64,000 nucleotides of DNA from SHLQ01 sp033344795 (GTDB lineage: Bacteria; Actinomycetota; Acidimicrobiia; Acidimicrobiales; SHLQ01). The translations under genes and the position numbers were made by a program. Every line of letters begins with the position of its first letter. Position 1 is the first letter of the stretch. This document shows, piece by piece, positions 41,220 through 50,095 of this stretch. Below the pieces are notes generated by a model, which was not told where the DNA came from, searched no databases, and saw only the letters and a program-made list of their open reading frames with translations. The stretch spans positions 3,348,001 to 3,412,000 of the forward strand of contig JAWPMS010000001.1 in the NCBI GenBank assembly GCA_033344795.1, read 5' to 3'.

Positions 41220-42479
41220 GTGGCCGAGACAGAGGTCAATCTCAACATGAAGTCCGGGTCCTCGGCGCTTGCCGTCACCCCCATCGGTGACTATGCGGCA
41301 CCTGTTCGCAAGATCATCGAAGGCGCGATGAAGCGGGCCGACGAAAGCCTTGCCGGGTCGTTCTCGGGGGTGATGACCGGGGTGCCGGATGTCGAGCGCC
41401 TGCACCCACTGGCGAGTACTGGCGTTTCCGTCGATCCAATCATCGAAGCGGCGCAAAGGTTCCTCGGATCATTGTCCACCGAGGAACGCGAGACCGTGTC
41501 GTTCGAAGTCGATGACGACTACCACTGGCGTTCGTGGCACAACATGCACTTTTTCTTGATGCGTCATGGCCTCGGCATGCACGACATGTCGACTGAACAG
41601 CGCGGGCGTGCGCTCGACCTGCTTCGAACATCGATGAGTGTCTCGGGGTACGACAATGCACGCGACGTCATGCGTCTGAACGAGCACGCCGCCGAGCTCA
41701 CCGGTCGACACGATGAGTATGGAGAGTTCTACTACTGGATCAGCGTGTTCGGGACACCCTCCGCGACCGAGCCGTGGGGTTGGCAGATCGACGGACATCA
41801 CCTGATCGTCAACTGTCTGATCATCGGCGACCAGATCGTGATGACGCCAGACTTCAGGGGATCGGAACCCGTCGTCGCCGAGTCGGGTGCCTTCGCCGGC
41901 ACTCGGGTGTTTGCCGAGGAGGAGTCCACGGGCCTCGATCTGATGCGAAGTCTGGGTGCAGCTCAGCGCGAGGTCGCATCCATTTCAACGGCGCCGCCGC
42001 GTGAGGTCATCACGACGGCGCAGGTGGACAACCTCGCCCTCGGCAGCGAGGGATTGGCGTTTTCGAGCCTTGGGCAGCAACAGCGGGATGATCTGGTTGA
42101 ACTGATATCGCTGTACACGCGCCGGCTGCGCCCCGGTCACGCCGAATTGTGGCTCGATCAGATCACGACGCACTTGGACGACACGCACTTTGCATGGATG
42201 GGCGGTTGGGACGACGACGCGGCGTTTTATTACCGAGTCACGAATCCACTGATTCTCATCGAGTTCGACCATCTCCCCGGGATCATCTACGACAACCGGG
42301 AACCATCGCGTCGACATGTCCACACGATTGTGCGGACGCCCAACGGCAATGACTACGGCCGCAGTTTGCTCCTCGAGCACTATCGCCGGCACGACCATGC
42401 AGATCCGATGTCTCAGCATCGACAAGGCACACCTTCAGAGGAACATTCCTCGTCACACAACCACCAGGGGGAACGGTGA
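41220..42479 (+). CDS. DUF3500 domain protein
   Basis: A protein of about 419 residues homologous to the DUF3500 gene at 3326. Shared marks are WISVFG...WGWQIDGHHLIVN (around residues 165-190), AFYYRVTNPLILIEFDHLPG and the C-terminal HTIVRTPNGNDYGRSLLLEHYRRHDH. It ends in a His/Ser-rich tail. I chose GTG at 41220, with AAGGGG five bases upstream; ATG at 41175 in frame would add 15 residues. It overlaps the next gene by GTGA. Its operon includes PrpD-like and TauD-like genes, and its paralogue stands beside PhyH, so DUF3500 is repeatedly linked to iron dioxygenases here. The function is unknown. Confidence 0.83.
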   Translation: MAETEVNLNMKSGSSALAVTPIGDYAAPVRKIIEGAMKRADESLAGSFSGVMTGVPDVERLHPLASTGVSVDPIIEAAQRFLGSLSTEERETVSFEVDDDYHWRSWHNMHFFLMRHGLGMHDMSTEQRGRALDLLRTSMSVSGYDNARDVMRLNEHAAELTGRHDEYGEFYYWISVFGTPSATEPWGWQIDGHHLIVNCLIIGDQIVMTPDFRGSEPVVAESGAFAGTRVFAEEESTGLDLMRSLGAAQREVASISTAPPREVITTAQVDNLALGSEGLAFSSLGQQQRDDLVELISLYTRRLRPGHAELWLDQITTHLDDTHFAWMGGWDDDAAFYYRVTNPLILIEFDHLPGIIYDNREPSRRHVHTIVRTPNGNDYGRSLLLEHYRRHDHADPMSQHRQGTPSEEHSSSHNHQGER

Positions 42480-43858
42480 CCACACCAGAGATTGCTCAGC
42501 AATATGCGGAGTACACGGCGGGACTGTCATTCGACGATCTGCCAGACGACGTCGTGGAACACGCAAAGAAGCTCATTCTCGACATCATGGCCAACACGAT
42601 CGGTGGCTATGAGTGGATGGAGTCGGGTCCGAAGATTCTCGACGGAGTCTCTCGGCTCAACCGCCAACAAACTGGTGCGACCGTCCTGGCCACGGGACAG
42701 CCGATGGCCCCCGAGTGGGCAGCACTTGCCAACGGTGGTTTCTCGCACAGCCTCGACTACGACAACCATCACGCAAAGGGTGTCATTCATGCTGGTTCGT
42801 CAGTCGTGAACACCGCCCTGGCTGCGGGTGAAGAGAACGGCGCCAATGGCAAGGATCTGATCGTCGCCGTCGTTGCGGGCTACGAGATCGCGTGTCGGCT
42901 CGCCATGGGCCTCGGCCCCCACTCGTCGCATGAGATGGGCTCCCATCCGACGGGGACCTGCGCAACCTTCGCGGCGTCGGCAATCGTTGGTCGGCTCCGC
43001 GGCGTCGAACCGGAGGTGATCGTCAACGCAATGGGCCTCAACGGCTCGCAGGCAGCGGGGTCGATGCAATACATCTTGAACGGAGCCTGGAACAAACGAA
43101 TGCACCCGGGCTTGGCCGCACACAACGGATTCGTGGCCACGTCGCTGGCTGAAGCCGGGTTCATCGGGGCGGCAGAAGTTTTCGAAGGCGAGCAGGGGTT
43201 CTTCCAGGGTTATGCGCTTCGGCCAACCCCGGACGAAGCCACCCGAACGCTTGGGTCCGAATACGAAACGATGAACGTTGCCATCAAACCATTCTCGCTC
43301 TGCCGGTACACCCACCAGACGCTGGACCTGCTGATCGATCTCGCCAACGAGCGAGAGATCGATACCACCGACGTGAACAGCATCCTCATCGAAATGCCCA
43401 CGTACGGAGTGCAACTGTGTGGATCGCCCATCGAGGCGAAACAGAACCCGACCTCCGCCGTCGATGCGCAATTCAGCGGCCCATATGCCGCAGCGCTGGC
43501 CCTTACCGAGAAGCGTGCCGGAATGGATGTCTTCACGGGGGTGCTCGACCGAGGTCCGTCCGACGAGTTCAAGCGTCTGATGGCAGTCACCGATGTCCAG
43601 CAGGCCGACGACCTCGACGAGATTCATCCAGAGTTCTGGCCAGGTCGCGTCACGATCGACATCGGCGGCGAGAAGATCGAACGATATGCCAAGCACATGC
43701 TCGGTGAGAAGGAACGGCCGATGACGATGGCCGGAGTGCAGGCAAAGTTCGCGGAGCTTGCGCCGAAACATGACGACGACACGCAGCAGGCTGTATTTGC
43801 CGTGATCGATGATCTCGAGAATCGCACGGTTGCCGAGCTCGTGTCGCCGCTTCGATGA
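42476..43858 (+). CDS. MmgE/PrpD family protein
   Basis: A 460-residue member of the MmgE/PrpD family, which includes 2-methylcitrate dehydratase, cis-aconitate decarboxylase and iminodisuccinate epimerase. Typical segments are FDDLPDDVVEHAKKLILDIMAN, HSLDYDNHHAKGVIHAGSSVV (position 95-115) and GTCATFAASAIVGRLRG. It presumably dehydrates, decarboxylates or epimerises a di- or tricarboxylic acid. No 2-methylcitrate synthase or lyase is nearby, so propionate catabolism is not supported. GTG at 42476 overlaps the DUF3500 stop (GTGA). Codes for a cytoplasmic protein. The substrate is unknown. Confidence 0.9.
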   Translation: MTTPEIAQQYAEYTAGLSFDDLPDDVVEHAKKLILDIMANTIGGYEWMESGPKILDGVSRLNRQQTGATVLATGQPMAPEWAALANGGFSHSLDYDNHHAKGVIHAGSSVVNTALAAGEENGANGKDLIVAVVAGYEIACRLAMGLGPHSSHEMGSHPTGTCATFAASAIVGRLRGVEPEVIVNAMGLNGSQAAGSMQYILNGAWNKRMHPGLAAHNGFVATSLAEAGFIGAAEVFEGEQGFFQGYALRPTPDEATRTLGSEYETMNVAIKPFSLCRYTHQTLDLLIDLANEREIDTTDVNSILIEMPTYGVQLCGSPIEAKQNPTSAVDAQFSGPYAAALALTEKRAGMDVFTGVLDRGPSDEFKRLMAVTDVQQADDLDEIHPEFWPGRVTIDIGGEKIERYAKHMLGEKERPMTMAGVQAKFAELAPKHDDDTQQAVFAVIDDLENRTVAELVSPLR

Positions 43859-43889
43859 CCAACACTTCGCACAGGATGTGAGTTGAACA

Positions 43890-44906
43890 ATGGAGAGAGA
43901 AGAACGCACCGGGCCCACCGTGTGGCTCGGTGAAGAGAAAGAACGAGATGAAGGCTGGATCATTCGGCTTCGCCCCGAGATGATCGACGAATTGGAAGAC
44001 CGGGTGCGGTCGTCGGCAGGCCTCGAGTTGCCGTTCGACGCGTCGGACTTCGCCTTGGAAGCCTGCGCCGAGGTTGTCGATGGTGTGGTCTCGTTGCTGA
44101 GCGATGGGCCTGGTCTCGCGCTCGTGCGAGGGTTGCCGCGTGAACGATTCACCGACGCCGAGTGCGAACGCATCTACTGGGCGTTCGGCATGCACTTGGG
44201 AACACCGGTGCGGCAGAACTCGGCGGGTGATCGGCTCGGGCACGTCCGCGACACTGGCATGTCCGTCGACGATCCAAATGTCCGCGTGTATCAGACGAAC
44301 ATCAAGCTCGATTATCACGCAGACCAGCTTCCCGTTGATGTCCTGGGACTTTTCTGTCTGAGGACGGCAATGCGTGGTGGTGCAAGCAAGATTGTCAGCG
44401 CGACGACCATCCACAACATCGTTCTCGAGGAGCGACCAGACCTCCTCGAGGTGCTGTATCAGCCGTTCAACGTGGATTGGCGAGGCGAGGAAGCCGACGG
44501 CGATCAACCGTGGTATCAGATGCCGATGTACAGCGTTGCTGAAGGCAAGATCGCCTCCCGCTTCGCATCGCTCGCGTACTTCCGCAGCGTCGACCGATTC
44601 GGTGAACACCTCTCGATGACCGCAGATCAGGTGGAGGCGCTGGATTTCGTGCAAGAGGTTGCGAATCGTCCAGGAATGGCGATGAGCATGATGTTCGAAG
44701 AGGGGGACATGCAGTTCCTCAACAACCACGTGATGCTCCACGCTCGTGACGCATTTGAGGACCACGCCGATCTCGAACGCCGTCGGCACTTGCTACGGAT
44801 GTGGATTTCGTACAAACCCGAGAATCGTCAGCCGCTGTCGCCATTGCTTGCGGAACGCTACCGTTACGTGGAATCGGGTGGGATGCCCATCAAGACCAAG
44901 GGGTAG
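43890..44906 (+). CDS. TauD/TfdA-family Fe(II)/2-oxoglutarate dioxygenase
   Basis: A 338-residue non-haem iron dioxygenase. Iron ligands are His143 and Asp145 (LDYHADQLP) and the distal His284 (VMLHARDAFED); the 2-oxoglutarate-binding arginine follows (RRRHLLRMW, about 298-304). Family members oxidise taurine, 2,4-D, carnitine precursors and many other acids. It is longer at the N-terminus than TauD (about 283 residues). Start ATG at 43890. The IclR regulator follows after three bases. It is the second 2-oxoglutarate oxygenase adjacent to a DUF3500 gene in the window. The substrate is unknown. Confidence 0.9.
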   Translation: MEREERTGPTVWLGEEKERDEGWIIRLRPEMIDELEDRVRSSAGLELPFDASDFALEACAEVVDGVVSLLSDGPGLALVRGLPRERFTDAECERIYWAFGMHLGTPVRQNSAGDRLGHVRDTGMSVDDPNVRVYQTNIKLDYHADQLPVDVLGLFCLRTAMRGGASKIVSATTIHNIVLEERPDLLEVLYQPFNVDWRGEEADGDQPWYQMPMYSVAEGKIASRFASLAYFRSVDRFGEHLSMTADQVEALDFVQEVANRPGMAMSMMFEEGDMQFLNNHVMLHARDAFEDHADLERRRHLLRMWISYKPENRQPLSPLLAERYRYVESGGMPIKTKG

Positions 44907-44909
44907 ACA

Positions 44910-45659
44910 TTGGCCGAGGGCCTGCTGGCGAGGGTGACCATCATTCTCGAATCGCTCGTGGCAGCTGGTGAGCCCGTCGGGCCGCGGGCGCTGGCTCGGA
45001 GCACGGGAATCGACCGAAGCGCCGTCGGTCGGATTCTCCAACAGCTGGTGGCGCTCGACGTGTTGGTGGGGGAGAACGGCAAGTACGAACCGGGACCGAG
45101 ATTGTTCGCGCTCGGCCGGACCTTGTCGGCCCTCGATACGTTGCCGGTCGCCGCAAGCTCCGTGCTCTCGGCACTCGTGGCTCAGTATGACGAGACGTCA
45201 TACGTATGCACACTTCACAGTGGTGCCGCAGTATTTCTCTACGAGAGTCAAAGCAGCAAGCCGCTGCGGTATGTCGTCGACCTCGGGCGCCCGGTTCCGC
45301 TCCACGCCGGGGCCGCAGGTCGTGCGATCCTCCTCGGCCTTCAAGAAGAGCACGCTCGTGAGCTTCTCGAATCATCGCCGCTCCAACAGCTGACAGAGAA
45401 CACGGTCTACGACGTCGAGTCGCTCCTCGATATGCGGGCTGCTGACCGTGAAGTCGGCTACTCGGTGAGTATCGAGGAGCGCGTCGAAGGTGGCGCCGCG
45501 GTCGCGGCCCCGTTCTACGACAGCTCCGGTTGTTGTCAGGGCTCGGTGGTACTCACGGCACCTCTCGCTCGTTTTGCCGACATGGACCGAACGCTCATCG
45601 GCAACGCCTTGCGTGAGGCAGCCCAAACCCTGTCGTCGAGGCTGGGTGCACCGACGTAG
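44910..45659 (+). CDS. IclR family transcriptional regulator
   Basis: A 249-residue regulator with an N-terminal winged helix (about 5-65; ALARSTGIDRSAVGRILQQL) and a C-terminal GAF-like effector domain (LGRPVPLHAGAAGRAILLGL and EERVEGGAAVAAPFYDSSG). IclR proteins control aromatic and sugar-acid catabolism. Start TTG at 44910, three bases after the dioxygenase stop, so it is co-transcribed with that operon and may feed back on it. It is the only non-GntR regulator in the window. No obvious IclR palindrome was recognised at 41100-41220 or 45660-45743. Confidence 0.9.
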   Translation: MAEGLLARVTIILESLVAAGEPVGPRALARSTGIDRSAVGRILQQLVALDVLVGENGKYEPGPRLFALGRTLSALDTLPVAASSVLSALVAQYDETSYVCTLHSGAAVFLYESQSSKPLRYVVDLGRPVPLHAGAAGRAILLGLQEEHARELLESSPLQQLTENTVYDVESLLDMRAADREVGYSVSIEERVEGGAAVAAPFYDSSGCCQGSVVLTAPLARFADMDRTLIGNALREAAQTLSSRLGAPT

Positions 45660-45703
45660 ATCTCGGCACGCCTGACCTGTCACCGCTGAAGGAGGCAGGG
45701 GTC

Positions 45704-45722
45704 ATCATGCACAATGTAGGAT
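45704..45722. promoter_or_regulatory. 19-bp palindromic operator, site 10
   Basis: The sequence atcatgcacaatgtaggat matches 15 of 16 informative positions. It lies 21 bases upstream of the cyclase start at 45744, with TAGGAT at 45717-45722 a good actinobacterial -10. It heads the seven-gene operon running to 53234. Confidence 0.7.
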
Positions 45723-45743
45723 GCGGCGTAACGAGGGGGCATC

Positions 45744-46691
45744 ATGACCGAAATAACCGTGGAGTTGCTGGAGAAGTACTGCGAGGAGTACCGAAACTGG
45801 GGTCGTTGGGGCGACGACGATCAGCTCGGGACGATGAATCACATCACGCCAGCCAAGATTGCCGAATCCGCTCGATTGGTGCAGCAGGGAAAGGTTTTCT
45901 CACTGCAGCTCCCACTCGACGGCTCCGGGCCCCAGACAGGCGCGTTCGGCCGAGTGAACTCGATTCACCAAATGGTTGCGACCGGCACCGATTACGTGGC
46001 TGGGACACAGGGTTACCCGCTCGAACTCGGCGTTGCTGACGACACGCTGTTTCTGTTTCTCCAAGGCGGAACGCAATGGGATGCGCTGTCGCACATTTTC
46101 CACAAGGGCAAGATGTACAACGGATATGACGCCGAGCTCGTCTCGAGCAAGGGTGCCGAACTCAACGGAATCGAGCAGCACAAGGCCGTAGTTTCGAGGG
46201 GAGTCCTGCTCGACATTCCTCGCTCGATGGGCAAGGAGTACCTCGAACCAGGCGAGGCCATCACCGCAGACGACCTCGATGCCGCGTGCGAGTTCCACGG
46301 TGTCGAAGTTGGAACCGGAGACATGGTGCTCATCCGAACCGGCGACATGGCACACCGTCGCAACCTTCCCGGATGGGACGGCTATTCGGCGGGGGATTCC
46401 CCCGGGCTGTCGATGCTTGCAGCCCCATGGCTGTACGAGCGAGAGGTAGCGGCAATCGCCACCGACACGTGGGGAGCAGAGGTCCGGCCGAACGAGATCG
46501 AGGGCAGCTTTCAGCCCCTTCATCTGGTCATGATTCCAAACATGGGACTGTTCGTCGGAGAGATCTGGTACCTCGACGAACTGGCCGATGACTGCGCCGC
46601 GGACGGTATCTACGAGTTCCAGCTCGTTGCACCACCACTCAACATTCCTCGTGCGGTCGGCTCCCCAGTCAATCCGCAGGCCATCAAGTAG
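45744..46691 (+). CDS. Cyclase family protein (kynurenine-formamidase-like metal hydrolase)
   Basis: A 315-residue protein of the cyclase/KynB family, metal-dependent hydrolases of formamides, lactones and isatin. The conserved metal motif (HxGTHxDxPxH in KynB) appears as GGTQWDALSHIFHKG (about 109-123), so the THxD element has Gln-Trp-Asp. A late ligand region is TDTWGAEVRPNE. Start ATG at 45744 with AGGGGGC eight bases upstream. It is first gene of the operon under site 10, followed by an amidohydrolase. It could open a ring or hydrolyse an amide or lactone. The altered first ligand lowers certainty about activity. Confidence 0.85.
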   Translation: MTEITVELLEKYCEEYRNWGRWGDDDQLGTMNHITPAKIAESARLVQQGKVFSLQLPLDGSGPQTGAFGRVNSIHQMVATGTDYVAGTQGYPLELGVADDTLFLFLQGGTQWDALSHIFHKGKMYNGYDAELVSSKGAELNGIEQHKAVVSRGVLLDIPRSMGKEYLEPGEAITADDLDAACEFHGVEVGTGDMVLIRTGDMAHRRNLPGWDGYSAGDSPGLSMLAAPWLYEREVAAIATDTWGAEVRPNEIEGSFQPLHLVMIPNMGLFVGEIWYLDELADDCAADGIYEFQLVAPPLNIPRAVGSPVNPQAIK

Positions 46692-46702
46692 GGAAACACA
46701 TC

Positions 46703-47713
46703 ATGGGCAGAATCGTCGTTGACCTTCACGCGCACGCCATCGTGCCCGATGCGTTGGTCGAGATGCAGAAGGCACAACCCGAGCATGGGCCGGTGTTGAT
46801 CAAGGCTGAGGGCAAACAATGGTTGAAATACCCGCAACGCGAGCGGTTGGGCCCGCTCCCTGACGAGATCTTCGATCCGGCGATGAGGCTGGCTGACATG
46901 GATCGTCAGCGGGTCGATCGCCAGATCATCGCTATCCCACCGCCCAACTTCCACTACCACGTCGATCGCGAGGTTGGCATCGACTTCGCTCGGCTCCAGA
47001 ACGACGGGATCATGTCGTTGTGTGACGCAGACCACGATCGATTTCACATGTTCGGCACGCTGCCCCTGCAAGACATCGACGCGTCGCTCGTGGAGCTCGA
47101 TCGAATAGCCCCGTTCTCCCGCCTGCGGGGAATGCAGATCGGCACGAATGTGAATGGGGTCGACCTCGATGACGCGTCCTTCACTCCACTGTTCGCGAAG
47201 ATGGAAGAGCTCAATCTGCCGGTCTGGTTGCACCCTGATCAACGGTCGATCGCAGGCGTGGAGCGGATCACCAAGTACTACCTCCAGAACTTCATCGGGA
47301 ACCCGCTCGAATCCACCATCGCCATGGGACGCATCATCTTTGGAGGAGTCATGGACCGCCACCCGAACCTTCGGTTTGGGTTTGTCCATGGTGGCGGTTT
47401 CACGCCATACCAAACTGGGCGCTGGGATCACGGGTCAGCTCGACGCTCAGAGGCACAAGAGTTCATTGGCATGACGCCTCCGAGCGAATACTTCAATCGG
47501 TTCTTCATCGATTCGTTGACGCACGATCCGCTTGCCTTGGAGTTGCTTGGACGGCGTATTGGGTGGGACCAGGTGGTTCTCGGCAGCGATTACCCGTTCG
47601 ACATGGCGCCGGATGATCCGGTTGGCGGGGTCGAGGCGGTGGCGGTTCTCACCGAGGACGAGCAAGAGAAGGTGTTGTGTAGCAACGCTGACCGTTTCTT
47701 GCGGCCCTGCTGA
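46703..47713 (+). CDS. ACMSD-like metal-dependent amidohydrolase
   Basis: A 336-residue paralogue, fourth in the window. HxH at residues 9-11 (VDLHAHA), histidines in WLHPDQ and FVHGGGF, aspartate in GSDYPFD. It is most like the copy at 37036 by eye. Start ATG at 46703 with AGGGAAAC upstream, eleven bases after the cyclase stop. In this operon it would act after or before the cyclase-family hydrolase on the same pathway. The substrate is unknown. Confidence 0.88.
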   Translation: MGRIVVDLHAHAIVPDALVEMQKAQPEHGPVLIKAEGKQWLKYPQRERLGPLPDEIFDPAMRLADMDRQRVDRQIIAIPPPNFHYHVDREVGIDFARLQNDGIMSLCDADHDRFHMFGTLPLQDIDASLVELDRIAPFSRLRGMQIGTNVNGVDLDDASFTPLFAKMEELNLPVWLHPDQRSIAGVERITKYYLQNFIGNPLESTIAMGRIIFGGVMDRHPNLRFGFVHGGGFTPYQTGRWDHGSARRSEAQEFIGMTPPSEYFNRFFIDSLTHDPLALELLGRRIGWDQVVLGSDYPFDMAPDDPVGGVEAVAVLTEDEQEKVLCSNADRFLRPC

Positions 47714-47729
47714 TCGGTTGTTCGCTCAG

Positions 47730-48812
47730 GTGAAAGCGCGGCTTGGCATCGTTGGCGTCGGTCGGTGGGCGCGCGCGCACGCCCAGGCTGCGGCCCGAAG
47801 CAACCAGGTCGAAATCGTCAGTTGTTTCGGCCGCAACAAAGAACGTCGTCGCGCCTTCGCCGAGGAGTTCTCGATCGAGCGCACGTCGGACTCGTTCGAA
47901 TCGATGCTCACCGACGATGCGATCGATGCCTTGATCGTTTCAACCCCCAACGACCTCCACGTCGAGATGGGACAGGCGGCTGTCGAGGCGGGGAAGCCAG
48001 CATTGCTCGACAAGCCCGTCTCTGTCGACATCGCGGGCGGTCTGGCGCTTCTGCGCGCCGCACCATCGGGGAAGCAGATCGGTGTCGCCCACCACCCTCG
48101 GCGCCTTGCCGGTCATACGTGGGCAAAGGCCTGGTTGAGCTCCGGTGATGCGGGGTCACCTCGCTTAATGCATGCCGACTTCTCAAACGCTCGCGGTGCT
48201 GCGATGAAGCCGGACGCATGGTATCGATCGGCTGCAGGATCCGAGGCCGGTGTGTTGATCCAAGTGGGTCTCCATCAGATCGACAACGTGCTCGACCTCC
48301 TGGGCCCCGCCGTTGCCGTCAACGCGAGGTTTCAGCACGAGACCTTGGGACCGATGGCCGACGCGGCGATCACGATCATCGAGCACGCAGGCGGCGCATT
48401 GTCGACGGTGACGAGTAGTTGGACGACGCCCAGCCTCTATCGCTTCGAGATCCAAGCCACGGCGGGCAACCTGCGTTATCGACTTGATCATCGGTGGTGG
48501 ACTAGCCGCGACGTGGATGAACACGGCGAGCTACAGCTGGCTCGCGACGGTGAGGATACTGTCGCGATCGTGACCGAGTCAGGTGATCCACTGCGCGAAC
48601 AGCTCGATGAGCTGGCCGACGCGGCCGGAGGTACCGGCGAAATGCAAGTAGACGTCGCCGCAGGACTGCGCGCGATGATCGTCGTTCGTGCTGCGGTGGA
48701 GTCCGCGAGCAGGAGCGGTGGTCAAGTCGACGTACGCGACCTCCTCGAACAAGAAGGCGCGTCGACCGAAGAGATCGATGTCCTCACGGGCAAAACACTC
48801 GTAACCAACTAG
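47730..48812 (+). CDS. Gfo/Idh/MocA family oxidoreductase
   Basis: A 360-residue NAD(P)-dependent dehydrogenase. Rossmann motif LGIVGVGRWARAHAQAA (residues 5-21) and the DKP variant of the EKP motif (LDKPVSVD, about 93-100). The C-terminal beta domain is typical. I chose GTG at 47730; an in-frame TTG at 47718 is also possible. It follows the amidohydrolase after 16 bases and precedes the HisD-like dehydrogenase by 11 bases, so two successive oxidations of a hydroxyl are plausible. The substrate is unknown. Confidence 0.88.
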   Translation: MKARLGIVGVGRWARAHAQAAARSNQVEIVSCFGRNKERRRAFAEEFSIERTSDSFESMLTDDAIDALIVSTPNDLHVEMGQAAVEAGKPALLDKPVSVDIAGGLALLRAAPSGKQIGVAHHPRRLAGHTWAKAWLSSGDAGSPRLMHADFSNARGAAMKPDAWYRSAAGSEAGVLIQVGLHQIDNVLDLLGPAVAVNARFQHETLGPMADAAITIIEHAGGALSTVTSSWTTPSLYRFEIQATAGNLRYRLDHRWWTSRDVDEHGELQLARDGEDTVAIVTESGDPLREQLDELADAAGGTGEMQVDVAAGLRAMIVVRAAVESASRSGGQVDVRDLLEQEGASTEEIDVLTGKTLVTN

Positions 48813-48823
48813 GAGAGATAGAC

Positions 48824-50095
48824 ATGAAGGTTCTCAAGGACGCAGCGGTCAAAGGCGCCCATGGCGACGACCTCGAACTCACGGCGAAAGTACGAGGGAT
48901 CATCGCCGACATCGCGGAGCGCGGCGAGGTGGCCGTCCGCGAGTTGTCGAGCACTTTTGATGGGTGGGAGCCCGAGTCGTTCCGGCTCTCGTCGAGCGAA
49001 CTCGACCAGATCATCGCCTCGGTTGACCCATCGACTATTGCCGACATCGAGTTCGCGCAGAAGCAGATTCGCCACTTCGCGGAGGTGCAACGCGCGTCGA
49101 TGACCGACGTCGAAGTCGAGACCTTGCCCGGCGTGTTCCTCGGGCACAAGCACCTCCCGGTGGGCAACGTGGGCTGTTACGTCCCGGGCGGTCGCTATCC
49201 GATGGTCGCTTCAGCACACATGAGCGTTCTCACTGCCAAGGTGGCCGGCGTGCCCCGAGTCGCGGCATGTACACCACCGATCAATGGTGAGGTGCCAGCC
49301 GAGACGATCTCTGCGATGGCCTTGGCGGGAGCTGACGAGATCTATCTCCTCGGCGGGATTCAGGCCGTGGCGGCGATGGCGCTCGGTGTTCTGATGGATC
49401 CGGTCGACATGTTGGTTGGGCCGGGCAATGCATTCGTTGCCGAAGCGAAGCGGCTGTTGTTCGGAAAGGTCGGCATCGACCTGCCGGCTGGACCGACCGA
49501 GACCTTGCTCATCACCGACGAGACCGTCGATGCCGAGATGTGTGCCACCGACCTCCTTGGCCAAGCCGAGCACGGACCGAGTTCGCCCGCGATCATGTTG
49601 ACCACGTCGGAGAAGCTCGGTCTCGAAACGATCGCCGAGGTCGACCGGCAACTCGAGACACTCCGTACCGCAGACATCGCCGGTGTCGCGTGGCGTGACC
49701 ACGGGCGTGTCATGGTCTGTGACGATCACGCGGAGATGCTGGCGGTCGCGAACGACATCGCCAACGAACACGTCCAAGTCATGACCAGTGACGACCAGTA
49801 CTTCCTCGACAACATGACCAACTATGGGGCGCTCTTCATCGGCCCCATGACAAACGTCGCGTACGGCGACAAGGTCATCGGCACGAACCACACGCTGCCC
49901 ACACAGGGCGCCGCGCGCTACACCGGTGGACTCTGGGTCGGCAAGTTCCTCAAGACGTGTACGTATCAGCGGGTTGATGATGCAGCGTCGTCCGCGCTCA
50001 TCGGTGAGTACTGCTCTCGCCTCTGCGCAATCGAGAACTTCGATGGTCACAAAGCCCAAGCCGACATTCGAGTGGAGCGATATGGCGTCAAGTAA
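48824..50095 (+). CDS. Histidinol dehydrogenase-like NAD-dependent alcohol dehydrogenase (catabolic paralogue)
   Basis: A 423-residue protein of the HisD family, which oxidises a primary alcohol to the acid in two NAD-dependent steps. Zinc ligands appear kept: Gln and His in LGQAEHGPSSP, Asp in AYGDKVIGTNHTLPT and a C-terminal histidine in DGHKAQADIRVERYG; NEHVQV holds the catalytic Glu-His. No other histidine-biosynthesis gene is near. Catabolic HisD relatives include HpsN (sulfopropanediol 3-dehydrogenase), and the segment GCYVPGGRYPMVASAHMSV resembles that group. ATG at 48824 with AGGAGAG seven bases upstream. Role by context: oxidation of a hydroxymethyl group in a sugar-acid or sulfonate route; HpsN identity is only a possibility. 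Confidence 0.82.
   Translation: MKVLKDAAVKGAHGDDLELTAKVRGIIADIAERGEVAVRELSSTFDGWEPESFRLSSSELDQIIASVDPSTIADIEFAQKQIRHFAEVQRASMTDVEVETLPGVFLGHKHLPVGNVGCYVPGGRYPMVASAHMSVLTAKVAGVPRVAACTPPINGEVPAETISAMALAGADEIYLLGGIQAVAAMALGVLMDPVDMLVGPGNAFVAEAKRLLFGKVGIDLPAGPTETLLITDETVDAEMCATDLLGQAEHGPSSPAIMLTTSEKLGLETIAEVDRQLETLRTADIAGVAWRDHGRVMVCDDHAEMLAVANDIANEHVQVMTSDDQYFLDNMTNYGALFIGPMTNVAYGDKVIGTNHTLPTQGAARYTGGLWVGKFLKTCTYQRVDDAASSALIGEYCSRLCAIENFDGHKAQADIRVERYGVK

Noticed and set aside
42476..43858. 2-methylcitrate dehydratase (PrpD) of a propionate pathway
   Set aside because: No methylcitrate synthase or lyase is nearby and the family has other activities, so only the family name is given.
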